Assembly: GCA_964007475.1 (NCBI GenBank)
Contig: OZ023274.1
Span: forward strand, 38,805,860 to 38,869,859
DNA from: Hybos culiciformis
Lineage: Eukaryota; Arthropoda; Insecta; Diptera; Hybotidae
DNA: 64,000 nucleotides
Reading direction: 5' to 3'
Shown here one piece after another: positions 34,902 to 47,386 of the stretch; positions within the stretch are counted from its first letter, which is position 1; each line of letters opens with the position of its first letter. The notes under the pieces are model-generated. The model made no database searches. It was not told where the DNA came from and saw only the letters and a program-made list of their open reading frames with translations. The translations under genes were made by a program, and so were the position numbers.

Positions 34902-37900
34902 TGAGAAAAGCAGTTATGACCAAATATTCTTTTAGTCTAATTTTAACATGTAATTAATGTTGCTCCTAAGCAATATTTTATCTTTACTTCTTAAACATTT
35001 TCTTGATTTTGTTATCAGTTTTTTTTTCTCTTTTATCGAAGAAAAACGATAAACAAAAATTCTTTAATTATTTTCTGTTATTAAATTATGGCTGACTTAA
35101 ATGTGGAAGTCTTTTATGTTACGTGATAAGTCTTTAGGTTTCAATTTCGAAAGAAAGTTTCTCGTTTTAAATTTTCTTATTATTTACATTTCCAATCTCT
35201 GTTTTCAAATTGTTGTTTTACTCGATTATTTTAAAATATATAGTTGATTGATCAATTAAGCCAATCTTTCGAATCTGAAAAGAAAATGAAAAGAAAATAA
35301 AAAAAAAATTAATTAAAAAATATAAATGATAGAACTTTTGAAGATACTAAAAGAATAAAATACGAGGTTTTTAAGCTATAATGAAGATTTAACTTCAACC
35401 TTCTCCCCAATTAATTAATAAATCAAAATTGCTCACATATACATAAATTTAAGCATATTGTCGATGTAGAAATTTATTTTGAGGATTCGTTATAACTGAA
35501 ACCGTTCTCATGATCCATAAACTTATTTTTAGAGAATTATTCATAATATTTCCGCAAAACGAAAACAAAAAAAAATTAAGCCTAAATAAAAGAGATAGAA
35601 CTTTTGTACTTATATCATTTTTGTGAACATTAAAAATTATTTTTTCACAACATTTATAATGCAAATCAATAATAAACAATAAAAATAAATAACCTAAGTG
35701 AATTAAGTTTTTATCCTCGGGAAATGATAATAAAATATGGAATTTTATAATGTACACACTATAGCGATAATAACATAAATCAAGCATGAAGCAAAATAAA
35801 TAAAATACATTTGAAAATTCTAAATGCAATTGGCATTAAACTTTAAATTCAAAAAGTATTATGCCCGAAATTCTTAATATCTTTTTTTGAACTGTATATA
35901 TTTTTAAGAAAAATTGTATTTTCTTATTAATCATAATAAAACTTTAATGTACATTTACAACAGAAAATACTTAAGATAGAAACTGTATTAAGAAATAATT
36001 GGTTTGAAAATTTTTTTACGACTTAACCGATAAATGGCATAATAATATCTACTGTTTTACATAATAATAAATTTTTGTGTGCTTATTATTGAGCCAAAGA
36101 ATGTAAACAAATATGAAAAAATTTACATAATTATGTTAAACTAAGGACATACATATGTTAAAAGAAAATATAAAATTATAAAATAAGGTAAAATTAATTA
36201 AATTTTTAATGGATTTCTAATCATCATCTTATAATTATATTAGGTATCTATAATTACTATTTCAAGAAAAGATTAAAAGGATAAATTTGCATATTAAGTT
36301 TCTATTTGCTGTCGAACTGTTTTCATTCATATTAAATATAAGTATGTATTGTATACTAAATCGACCTAAGAAGAAAAATAAATATATATAATAATTGACG
36401 AAATTTATGAACTTGAATATTTTTATTTATCATTACTTATCTCACAGTACTTTATAAAAGCGCTACTGTGCAAACTTTATGCCCAGTTGATATTATTATA
36501 TCTAAAAAATTTATTATTAGCATAGTTTAAACAGGTTATTTCGGTGGTTATAATGTAAGCACTTCTAGCATGTTTTATTTTATTTACATAATTAGTATTA
36601 AAATAGCAAAATAAACTGGGTTTAATAAAGGCCTTAAAAGACAAAAATTTATAAAATTATTTTAAAGCCAACAATAAAATTGTTGAAAGAAAAAAATAAA
36701 AAAAAAAATATTAATAAATCAATATCCCCAAAATAAAAGTACAAGTTTCTTAGAAATGAAAATTTGACATTCAGCAGGTAAAACCATGTATTAGTTTTGG
36801 TGCAAATGTAAAATAAACTTGATATTTTACAAAAAAAAAAAAAAAATATTTAAATAGAAATAAATAAGAAAAAAAAATTATGTGTTCGTGCACAAATTAT
36901 TTCAGTATTTTTATTATATTTATTTAATTTATCTATTATTTTAAACTTTTAACCATAAAAATTATTACATTTTATATTGCTCGAAAAAAAAAAAACAAAA
37001 TAAATTTATTGATAAAAATTCAAAGATAAATTATATGAAAAAAAAAACCAAAATGTAACACTTTTTAAATAATTTTCTTTGGGGGCAAACATTAAAATTA
37101 CAACAAATATCAATTTATGAATTAAATGTTAATTTTTTTTTATTTAATATGTACTTATTATGTGAATCTGAATTTATACGCTATAAGTATGTGCTCTATA
37201 ATAGTGTTTCCGTTCATTTAGAAATTATAAACTATAAATATTAAATAAATCTTATTTTCAAATAATAGTGTTGTGTACAGATTGACATCGTCATCAACGA
37301 GTTTTGAACCACAAAGAAAGAAATTTATGGTACTTATTATTGTCTTGATCGAAGTTAATTGAAAATCAATTGTTTCCGTGACATCCGGACTAGCTAATAA
37401 TTATTATTTTGTTCAACGTTTTTCTATATATAATCATAAAGCTACAATATAACGCGCGTAAACGCTAACGATATGAGCTCTTTATTAATTGGTCAGGAAA
37501 TAATAATTAATGAATTAAAAAAAAAGAGAGATAAAAAAAAGTGAAATGATAGTTTCATATATCAACAGCAGTTAGCATTTTTACCATAATATGTTTTAGA
37601 ATATTAAATATACGTGTTAAAGGTAGGTATCTGTATAAATATTATGTACATACATATAGTAAAATTAAGTTATTATTTTAAAAATAGAAAGTGACATTAA
37701 AGAAATTCAGCTATTACTACGTGCGTCGTCGTGACACTTCTTTTGAATAAAAACATAAGTTTTTTTTTTTTTTCTGGAAATGGTGATGATTTATGAGGTA
37801 ACATTTCCAAATTATTTATGGATTAAAAATCTTTAAAAAAAAAAAAAGAATATATGTTTTTTTTCATGTTATTTATTCGAATGCATTTTGTGGGCTTAAA

Positions 37901-40900
37901 ATGCATTTTTTTTTCCACCAAATATGTAAATTATTTATTAGTTTAATATAAATGGGTAACTTTGTAGATTGTAGAATAATGAATATGTTTTGTAGTTGGA
38001 GAGCATGGGAGCTTTCTTTCCTACACATAACAACAAAAAAACAACAAAAAAAACATCAAAAAAATAACAAGCATTTTTATGAAGATTAAGATTGCATTAA
38101 ATATCTTCATAAGAAAAATAACATTCATACCAATCGAAATGTTAAATATAAATCAATTGATTATTTTAATTAAATGAATTTTAAAATATTTTAGATAACA
38201 AACATTTATCTTAAATTAATAATTTTTATAATTTTAACAGCCGGGAAGCTAAAATGATGGAGGGACAAAAATATAAGACAGACAAAAGTTCATCAATTGT
38301 CTGAAGCAAAACCAATTGTATAATTCTTACTTCTCAATGTAAAGATAAGTTTCAAAATCTAAATCAATAACTATGTCATATATATTTATAAAATGAAAAT
38401 AGGTGAAAAATCATAAACGGTTTTAAAATAATAAAAAACTTCAACCGTAAGACCGACTAAAATCTTAAATGATTAGTTCCATAAAGATTTCACATTTTAG
38501 TTATTATCTTTATTTTATTTAAATAAGTATTAAGTAATAATCAATAATATAAGGTTAATGTAATCTCAAGAATTTATTTGTCAACATTTATAATAAAAAT
38601 TACAAAAATAAAATGAATTTAGCGCATACGTTATTTTACATTCCAACGTATGGAACTTATTAATTTTATATTAAGTATTCTATTTACGCATATATAGGCA
38701 TATATTAAGTATAAAAATATTTTTATTTCAAACTTGTTATGAATAATAGTTAAAAGCTTTTATAAAAATATCTTCAAGGCAATTCATAAGTTTAAAGTAA
38801 ATTTAACTTAGAAAAATATTTAAAGCTTATGCTAATGAGAATACTTTGAATAAGAACTATTTTCAACGACACTTGAATACTTAATAAATCATTCATAAAG
38901 AATTTCCTGTTGCGAGATCTAAAAACCAAATTAAAACACAAAAATAAATGATAAATTCTAAACACATTTTTGTTAATATTAAAAAATGTTGAAAGAATTT
39001 TTACTATTGTTATATTGTTAAACCTTGTAATTGTGCCGTGGGCCAAACATCTAATAGATTTTTATTTCTTTTGAATCAAAAAAATTAATGTTCTTAGTGT
39101 GAGTGTGATCTCCATTATTGAGTACCAAAAACGATAAATCTATGTCCTAAAGTCCTATCTGAGCGGCTTTGTAAATATCCTGTAGCTACGATTGCATCAA
39201 CTTGTGTGTTAACATTTTTGAAAATTAATATAAAATACTTGGGATTACGTTTAAAACTTTCTTTCTAAAAAAAAATTTTTTTTTTTTTATTTTTAATGGT
39301 CAGTAAGATTTTTCAATAATTTAAAAAAAAAGAACATGATAAAAATAATTGTCCTGAAGGAACTAATAAAATAAAATTATTACAATAAAAACAAACACAC
39401 AGCATCTAATAACTTAGAAAATTGGTGGGAAAATAATTAACCTTAAGACTTTAAGTATATATGCATCTGTTATTATAAATTTTGAAAAAGATCAAAAGTA
39501 TCATGTGCACCTAAAATATTATTAGCCAAATTGAATTGGGTTCACACAAAATCATTCTGCATCAGCTTTAAATTTTTTTTATAATAGTTTCAATTAGTAT
39601 ATAAGAATACTATTCAATACCATTATAATTAAAAAATTTGACATTGCATTGCACGCATAAAAATAATACATAAAAATAAAACTAAAATTATCTACTTTAT
39701 TGCATTTAAGAAACAATATTATAATTAAAGGCTTAGTATACAAGCAAAAGCTTGAAATTTATGTCGATACCAAAATATTCTAATATGCAAGCAAAAAACT
39801 TCATGTTCGAAATGATGTATCTATGATATTTGCACTCTTTTTAGGGTTTTTTTTTAAGATACTTGATGTGAGCTTAAAACTTTTACCACATAAATTTGAA
39901 ATTTGAAATCACTTTTCACTTCATATGCGGGTATTTAACTAATATTAATCTTTTTCTGCATACCTTTTTACTTCATATGTTGGGGAAAATGAAATACAAA
40001 AAAAGATTATTATTTTCTTATGCCTTTGATTTTGAAAAATATCAATTTTTCCGTTGACATTATTCACCCACGCGCTTATGCATTCCCCATTGATATTAAT
40101 AAAAAACTATTGGGTATATTTTATAAATTTTTATTTCATTAAAATTTCGAAAAATCAATAGGAACTAAAACTAAACTTTGTATCAAACAAAACAAAAAAT
40201 ACAAAATATAATTTATTTTAAAATGATGTATTTAGGTTATGAAAATGTTTTTAATAAAAAAAACAAAGCAAAAAACGAATTTAAATTACATTTTTTTTTC
40301 ATAAATGTAATTCCCAATGTAATTCAAATCGCATTTCGTTTTCCAAAATAAGTAACTATATAATAGTTTGTATATTGCAGATGTGAACATTGCATTTTTG
40401 TAAACAAATAATATTGAAAATGAAAGGAGAAAAAAAAAACATATTTTTTTCATTAAACAAGTTCTTAATAAAATAGAAATTAGACTTAGTGTTATAATAT
40501 AGGTTTGAAAATACTGAATAACAATAATATTGATAATACTATGCAGTCGATGATATAAATTGTGTCTTTATTCGATAACTATACTTCTTTAAACGATTAG
40601 AATATATTTCAATCTACGTAAGTTTTTGTAATTTGGTATGAATTTAGATTTTTAAAACAATAAAAAGATAGGCTTATTAAAGTTCGAATCTCTGAAAATG
40701 TAAATGAACAACTACGAACTAAAATAATAAGTATGTATATTTGTACGGTATTGCACAAAATCAATAAAATTAAAACAAATTCATTAAATACAGGAATCAT
40801 TAAAAAGCAATAACTAACATTATTGGGACAAAAATAAAAAATAACCGAATGTGGAAATTAAAATCATTCGAATATTTATTGAACTTTTATCAAATAGGCT

Positions 40901-42409
40901 ACAGAAGAGCATTAGAAAATAATTTCGATGTTAAATTTTGAGACATAAAATTAAATTTACGTGCACGACTATTAAAAACTCTATACACAGGTACAGTATG
41001 CATTTATGCAAGTAACTCTAAATTATGCACAACTGACCAATAATGAAAGCAAAAGAATATGTAAATCAAAATGATAAATTAAGAAAAATTGATATTAATT
41101 TTCATTAAAAGGCGTTTACACTTTTCATTAGTCTAATTAACTTATCAGAATTTTAGCAAACAATTAATATTAACTCTTATTAAACATTGGTTTTTTTTGT
41201 ATAGTAAACATTATGTATATTCAATTAGCTTAATATTCCGTGACAAAAAATATGATTTTCATCACGATTTACAAAAAAAAAAAAAAATACACGCCTGTCA
41301 AGTTGCTCAAATCATATCAATCAATTAGTTATATTAGGAAAGCTATTTTTATTTTTTTATAAAATACATAATTATAGTCATTTAACGCCCAAATTAAGAT
41401 TATTAAAATTTAAACTATATAATTTTCCAATTTAAACTTAATACAAATCCATTTTTTTAACGTACAACGTACTATGTATATGATTATATTAAAATACAAT
41501 GGTGAGTATCCCCTGAATTATATTTTTACGTAACATTTTAGTACTTTTAGTTAAAATCTTTGTTAAAATGAAAATAAATTGATTTAAAAAAAACAAAAAA
41601 AAAAAAAAAAATAGTCGCACCTTTAATTTACAATTTTAATAATATTATAATCATGCAAGATTTATATAACTTTTATTCTTAAATAACATTGTTATTTTTT
41701 AAACGAAATATATATTCCTTTAAAAATCTTTCTCTTAACATGTTTATTCGGCTTAAAATTTAATAAATAATAATTTTAAGTATTTCATTCAATTTGTGTG
41801 CCAAAATGAATTGGGAAGAACTTATAATATCACATCAATTGTTATGGCATTGAGTATCTCAGCGAAACTTGTACAAAATGTATCGAGATTCTAAACTCAA
41901 AATTTGACTTTGAAATATATAAATAAAAAAATTTTAATCCAATTTGCCTTATTAAGTTTTTATATTTTTTAATTTAATAAAAATTCAGCATGAAAAAATG
42001 CTTCCCTATATAAACATAAAATCATCATAAAAATGTTTAATTGTCAGTATGTAACAAACGTGTATTGCAAAGTAAATATATATATGTATTTAAAATAATT
42101 AATATTAGGAAATGCATTATCAAAAATATATGGTGCATGTTATTTCAGTGATAAAATTATAAATCAATATTTTATTAGAAAAAATAAAAAAAAAAATAAA
42201 AATAGTTTATCCCAAGTTTATGTTATGAAGTTAATTTCATCTAATTTTTTTTTTTTTATTTGGAAATATTATGAAATAGTGAAAGTTTTATTGTTTATAC
42301 ATTTAAGGTATATTTAATTCGTGGTCTAACAATTCGAGTTTCATTTTTTTAACTTTAGTTTCCAAACTATTCTTATAATTCTATTTATTTTGGGCATATA
42401 AAAACTTAC
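34902..42409. other. Intron and possible promoter region, A/T-rich
   Basis: No exon was found. If the long isoform is real, this lies inside its 8.2-kb intron (34246-42409) and also contains the promoter and 5' untranslated region of the isoform starting at 34901. A slightly GC-richer block at about 37270-37740 is the best candidate for a regulatory segment, but I see no defined core promoter motif. Confidence 0.5.
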
Positions 42410-42441
42410 CATTTAAAATAAGGATATTAGCTTCTTGAAAT
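42410..42441 (-). CDS. Short internal exon (32 bp) of spectrin-repeat-like gene
   Basis: The minus strand shows a strong polypyrimidine tract and acceptor (TTTTTCTTTACAG), then 32 bp, then the consensus donor G|GTAAGT. Only entry in phase 2 is open, giving FQEANILILN and leaving one base (G) for the next codon, so it exits in phase 1. That matches the entry phase of the microexon at 34223-34245, and the two together read as a continuous helix. Its position sets the intron to the microexon at about 8.2 kb. The exon feeding it must end in phase 2 and was not identified. Confidence 0.68.
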
Positions 42442-43389
42442 CTGTAAAGAAAAATAGAAAAAAATTTGTTTAAATAAAGAAGAATTTTAATTTCTTAGTT
42501 TTAATTTTAAAATTATAATTTTCTTAATTGATATTTTTCGGAAATGTCAAGAATTGTAATAACAAGTTTTTAAACCGAATTTTCAATATCAGAGCACTAA
42601 ATAATTCATTCGAAATATATTTCCTACTTTGAAAAAAAAAAAAAAGGAAATCAGTTAATAGTTAAGAGAATGTCAATCTTTAAAATATACTTTTTTAGAC
42701 TTACGCATATATCATTCATTTATTATTAAGTATAAGTTTTTTTACAAATAATGGTTTTACAATATAATATTTAAAATAAGATAAATAAATCAAATGAAAA
42801 CATTTTTATTATTATTATTTATAATATAATTATTAAAATCGGTCAAATCGAAAGTATTTTCTTTTAAAATGCATTTGAAAATATGTTGCGCATTTCAATT
42901 ATAATAACTTCACTTTATAAAATTTATTATCTGCTGCGTATGGCATGAGCAACATCTGCAAATATATTTTAATTAAAAACAGATAAACGAATGTGTTTGA
43001 CATCAAAGCAATTTGGAATTCAACAACGAATTAAAATTTTAAATTGTTTTCAGGGCGACTTTGCACTTGTAAAAAGAATTTAACGATTATTCAAGTTGCA
43101 TTTCATATAAAAAGCTAGGTAAAAAGCTTAAGTATATTAGAAAATTGTTTAATTTTTAAAAGTAAGTATTTTAAAAAAAAAGGAGCAAAATGAACTATTT
43201 CAAATTTCAACAACAACCACATAAATTCAATATGGTTCAATAGCAGTTACACTACACTAACCATATAATTTTTTTGCTACTTTAAATTAGTAAGTATAGT
43301 AAGTAGTTATAAATTTTAATCTAATAAATTAGAAAATGTGAATTTATTCACAATTTTATAGTATACATATTAGATTCGTATATGATTAC

Positions 43390-43543
43390 GTGAAAAGGCT
43401 TTAAGTAGATGAAACTGAAGTTGTACTGCAGACATTGGTAGATTGTGAAAAAAATCTTGGAATCGCTGGAACCAAGTAGTACTATCACATTTTTGATCCC
43501 ATGCAATTATGCATAAATAAGTGTAGATATAATCATAATTCAT
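43390..43543 (-). CDS. Possible exon or start exon, coding-like, unassigned
   Basis: The open frame from ATG at 43543 reads a well-mixed peptide (MNYDYIYTYLCIIAWDQ... WFQRFQDFFHNLPM... QLQFHLLKAFS) rich in aromatic and hydrophobic residues, like a folded helical domain and unlike the low-complexity frames nearby. A donor (TTTTCAC|GTAATC) would end it at 43390 in phase 1; otherwise the frame stops at 43370 with an AATAAA about 20 nt further on. No strong acceptor precedes it, so it may begin with the ATG. Its phase 1 exit does not fit the exon at 42410 (needs phase 2), so either an exon is missing between them or it belongs to another gene. I do not recognise the domain. Confidence 0.45.
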
Positions 43544-43555
43544 TTTTATCCTCAA

Positions 43556-46500
43556 TCACCTAAATTTATATAGTAGATTACATATTTAAGGTTAAAAAAA
43601 AAATTAATTCAAAATAATCCTAAAAAGATAATCAGCACGATTTAATATTATACGATAAAATGCCCTAAGATCAATAATGTTAATTCAACATATACCTACA
43701 TTAAACTATTATTTGAGTTAATCAGCAAATAATTTACAGATTTTCATCCACTTAAAATTTATAAATAAAATAATTTCTATGCTCATGAAATTATACCTTT
43801 AACATAGTTAGTAATTCAAACTACAGAAATATCATTTTAACTAACTGTGGTAAGTTTATCTATCGAAAGTCATTTTTATAATAAATATTGTGTGAATGGA
43901 AATAATATTTTTGTAATATATCAAAAATTATTATTATTTTTTTTATTTTTTTTTATTATTTATTTAATATTATTTTATGATATTTTAAGCGCTTAAACAA
44001 TTTCATCTGTTAAGATTATAAGAATGAAATTTAAAAATTTCTTTTAAAAACAACATAAGTATGAAATTTATGTGGTTAGAAAAATTTTAATATATACATA
44101 ATGTACATATAATATATGAAATTATGCTTCAGATGAACATAAGTTAAACATTAATTTTGTTAATTGGACAAAGGTCTTCTAGAAAGTTTAGTGAAATATT
44201 GCTGTCCTCAATTATTATAACTTCAATAATGTAATCGTAAAAATATATATATTTTTTTTAACTTAAGTGTATACAACTACTTTGTATTTGATTTTACACC
44301 TTTCACGGTGATGTTTTGGTTTCTCCTAATTTAAAATTTTATTTATAAAAATCTATTTTTTTTTTATTAAAAATGTAAAACTAGTTTATTTAAATGCTTC
44401 ATGACATTAAGATTTTTAAATTATTGTTATAAAATCGAAGAATAAAATATTGAATTCTAAAAATCGTTAATCAATTTATCTTTTCTGTATTTATTTTAAG
44501 TTAATCATAAAGTTAATTATCCATAAAAATGTAGAGTTTATTAAGAAATTTTTTCGTGGAAATTAATGTAATAGACACTCAGTCTCTAAATATTACAAAA
44601 AAGAATAAGCAAATAGAAGTTTTACTTAATTCTAATGTTACTACTCAATTAATATACCTATATATATAGTTTAAAAATATAGTTAAAATATTAAAATAAT
44701 TGATAGTAGAAAAAAAAAAATTGCTTTCAAATTCGCTTTCAATTATAAATTGCATAAACAATTTTCCAAAACCTTTCTATTTCTACAGAATGAAAATAAG
44801 GAAAGTTTTTATTATACATTCAATTGAACTTGTTAAAAATTTATAGTGCGTTGGAACTAAGAAAATAAATTAAAATAGAAAAAAAAAACCAAATATAACA
44901 TTTTTTACATATTTTAAACAAAAAGATATTTCACCGCCAAAACACAAATCGACACAATTTTAATGCATAAATCATATATGCATACATAATATGAAATAAG
45001 TATAATCGCCAGTTAGGTTTGGGTCAGTTTTTATATATATATTGAAGATAAATAGTAAACTAATGCAGATAAATATTCCGATATCTACACAACAATGAAT
45101 TTAACATAAATTACTTATGTTTTTTTGGCAGTCATATTATGATTATTTAAGAAGAACCTTGTGTAGAACCCTTTTTGTTTGAATTTTTCGGAAATTTAAA
45201 TTTTATTCAGCCTTGCGGAAGCTTCGTAGTAGGTTAATTTTTTATTTTATCAAATTATCCTCATTCCGAGTTTAATACATAAACAAATTAAGCAATTGAA
45301 TTCATACAATGATCGTACAGTGGTCGTACAGCAACTATAACAACCCCGTAAATTTCACCGAAAATCAGAACTGCGATTTGGTGAACATAAAAGGCAAATT
45401 ATTATTTTAACAAGAAAAAACCAGCGCCAAAACAACTAAGAAAAAGTATGTTGTTTTGCCTAATAATATTTTTATTAAAAATTTATTCAATTATTGTTTA
45501 TGTTTATGCTATTTCATATATTATGTTTATTGTTATCACATTAAGATATTTTATATCAATGTTAAATATTGTGCTTATTTATAAGTATATAATACTGCAC
45601 ATACTTATTTATACTATAGCATTGGTTGTAAAAGTTCTATAACTATCACAATGTCTGCACTTTTTATTTTTTGAACTTTAATGTTAAATGAACACGCAAA
45701 CCTTGAATTTTAACTTTCAAAAATAGAAAATATACAAAAATTTGGAAATTTAGTCTAGATAGTAAATGTTATGTGATATGTAATAAAAATAGAAATAAAT
45801 ATTTTGATAAATAGGGTTGTTTCAGTCTGGCTGATATTTTTTTTTTAATTTTATGACTTTATGGGTTGAGGTTAGTGTATATTTTTTAATATATATGTAG
45901 TTAGTACAGATAAAAAAAAAAGATATTAATATGAAACTTACTTTAAACTTAGATACTATAACTAAATAAAATAAAATAAGTACGCTATCTTTATATTCAC
46001 TAACACTATGTATTTTAATTCCAAATAAGTATGTTGTATATGGTGTACAAAACGTAAATATAAATACGATTAACATGTAAATTAAAACAGGATAATTAAT
46101 TAAAATATAAAAGTATTACACCTATTATTTAAAAATTAATTTTATTTTGGTAGGCTAAAAAAAGTTTATGTACATAACTCTTGATGTATATACATGTTAT
46201 TTTCTGTCTTCTAAAAAATTTAATACTTAAAATAAAAACTATTTTTTATAACCCACCATGATGGGTGTGTGAACAGTGAAATTCTATACAAAATTCAAGG
46301 ATTTTTAGATTTATGCATTAAAGTTCCAGTAAAGCGGTTTGGCAGTTATATTATTGTTTTTAGCCAGTTTCTTTTTAGTTAGTAAATTTGACGAGAATCT
46401 TACTTATTTGGTTTACATACCAAAGTAAAAACTTACTACAAATTATATATTTTTTATGTTTTTAATTATTTTAAATTCTGTAACGTCAAATTTTTATGTT

Positions 46501-47139
46501 CACACTGTTTAACTTGATATTAAATTTAAAACAAAATAAAGGGTTTTTTGTTATTATTAACTAATACTTACACATTATAATGCGTGACAATTTAAAATAA
46601 ATCCTGAAAAATAAATTTTTTTTTTACTACAAAGAAGGGAACACTGTAAGTCATACTTTTTGAAATGGAGATAACGCTCTACTAGTTTTCATTATATGAA
46701 ATAATTAGTACATTGAATATAGACTAAAATTAATAGTTTTTTTTTATTTTGGGCATAAAAAAAGGCAAATGTTTAAAAATAATTTTTTTTTTTACTATAA
46801 ATATCTTGGGACATACACATAAAAATTAATTAATCTTCTATGAAATTTCCTAATTAATTTTCGTTTACATACTTACGTAAATATTTGAAAAAGGCGGCAC
46901 TCTAAAAAGAAATAATTGATTGATACAAATTTTTGATATATTTAGATACAATCAAAATGATAGTGTGCCTGATAACGTGTTAATTCGATAAGATATAGTA
47001 TAACTTAAATGTTTGCCGAATTGAATTGACAATGATTAATTTATTTTTTAAGCTCTGATTAGGCTCCATTTTTTTTGAAACACGAAATTTTAGAAAATAG
47101 CATCTACTTAAGTATAATTAATTGAAATTTTAAATCTAT
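43556..47139. other. A/T-rich non-coding stretch
   Basis: I found no convincing exon or element. Open frames here are A/T-driven and rich in Ile, Leu, Tyr and Phe. A slightly GC-richer patch at about 45200-45430 remains unexplained. Confidence 0.5.
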
Positions 47140-47386
47140 GATGGGCGGGAAGAGGAGTATAAGTCAATTTTCATCCGAAATGAAATTAAATCATTGTCGA
47201 GGTGAAAACGTCGTATTACTTACGTGTTCTGTAAAAAAAGTCTATCAACTTCCAATGGAGTTATACTCTTTTTACAGAACACATAATACGACTTTCTACA
47301 GACCACGTAATACGACTTTTTCACCTCGACAATGATTTGATTTCATTTCGGATAAAAATTGACTACTACTCCTCTTCCCGCCCATC
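47140..47386. mobile_element. Inverted-repeat MITE-like element (247 bp)
   Basis: The ends are GATGGGCGGGAAGAGGAG and its complement, and the inverted match continues inward for about 80 bp with only a few mismatches, to the GTCGTATTAC block. The right arm then contains the GTCGTATTA(C/T)GTG(G/T)TCTGTA unit twice in tandem, the left arm once. No coding capacity exists beyond frames created by the palindrome. I see no clear target duplication (left flank AAATCTAT, right flank AAAAAAAT), so it could be an old insertion with decayed flanks or an element that makes none. Confidence 0.8.

Noticed and set aside
35449..35829. 126-codon minus-strand frame
   Set aside because: Composition is A/T-driven (Phe, Leu, Ile, Tyr), with no motif, no splice context and no GC rise like that of the accepted exons.
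47138..47335. 65-codon frame inside the 247-bp inverted repeat
   Set aside because: It lies wholly within the palindrome arms and loop and is best explained by the absence of stops in that short GC-richer DNA.
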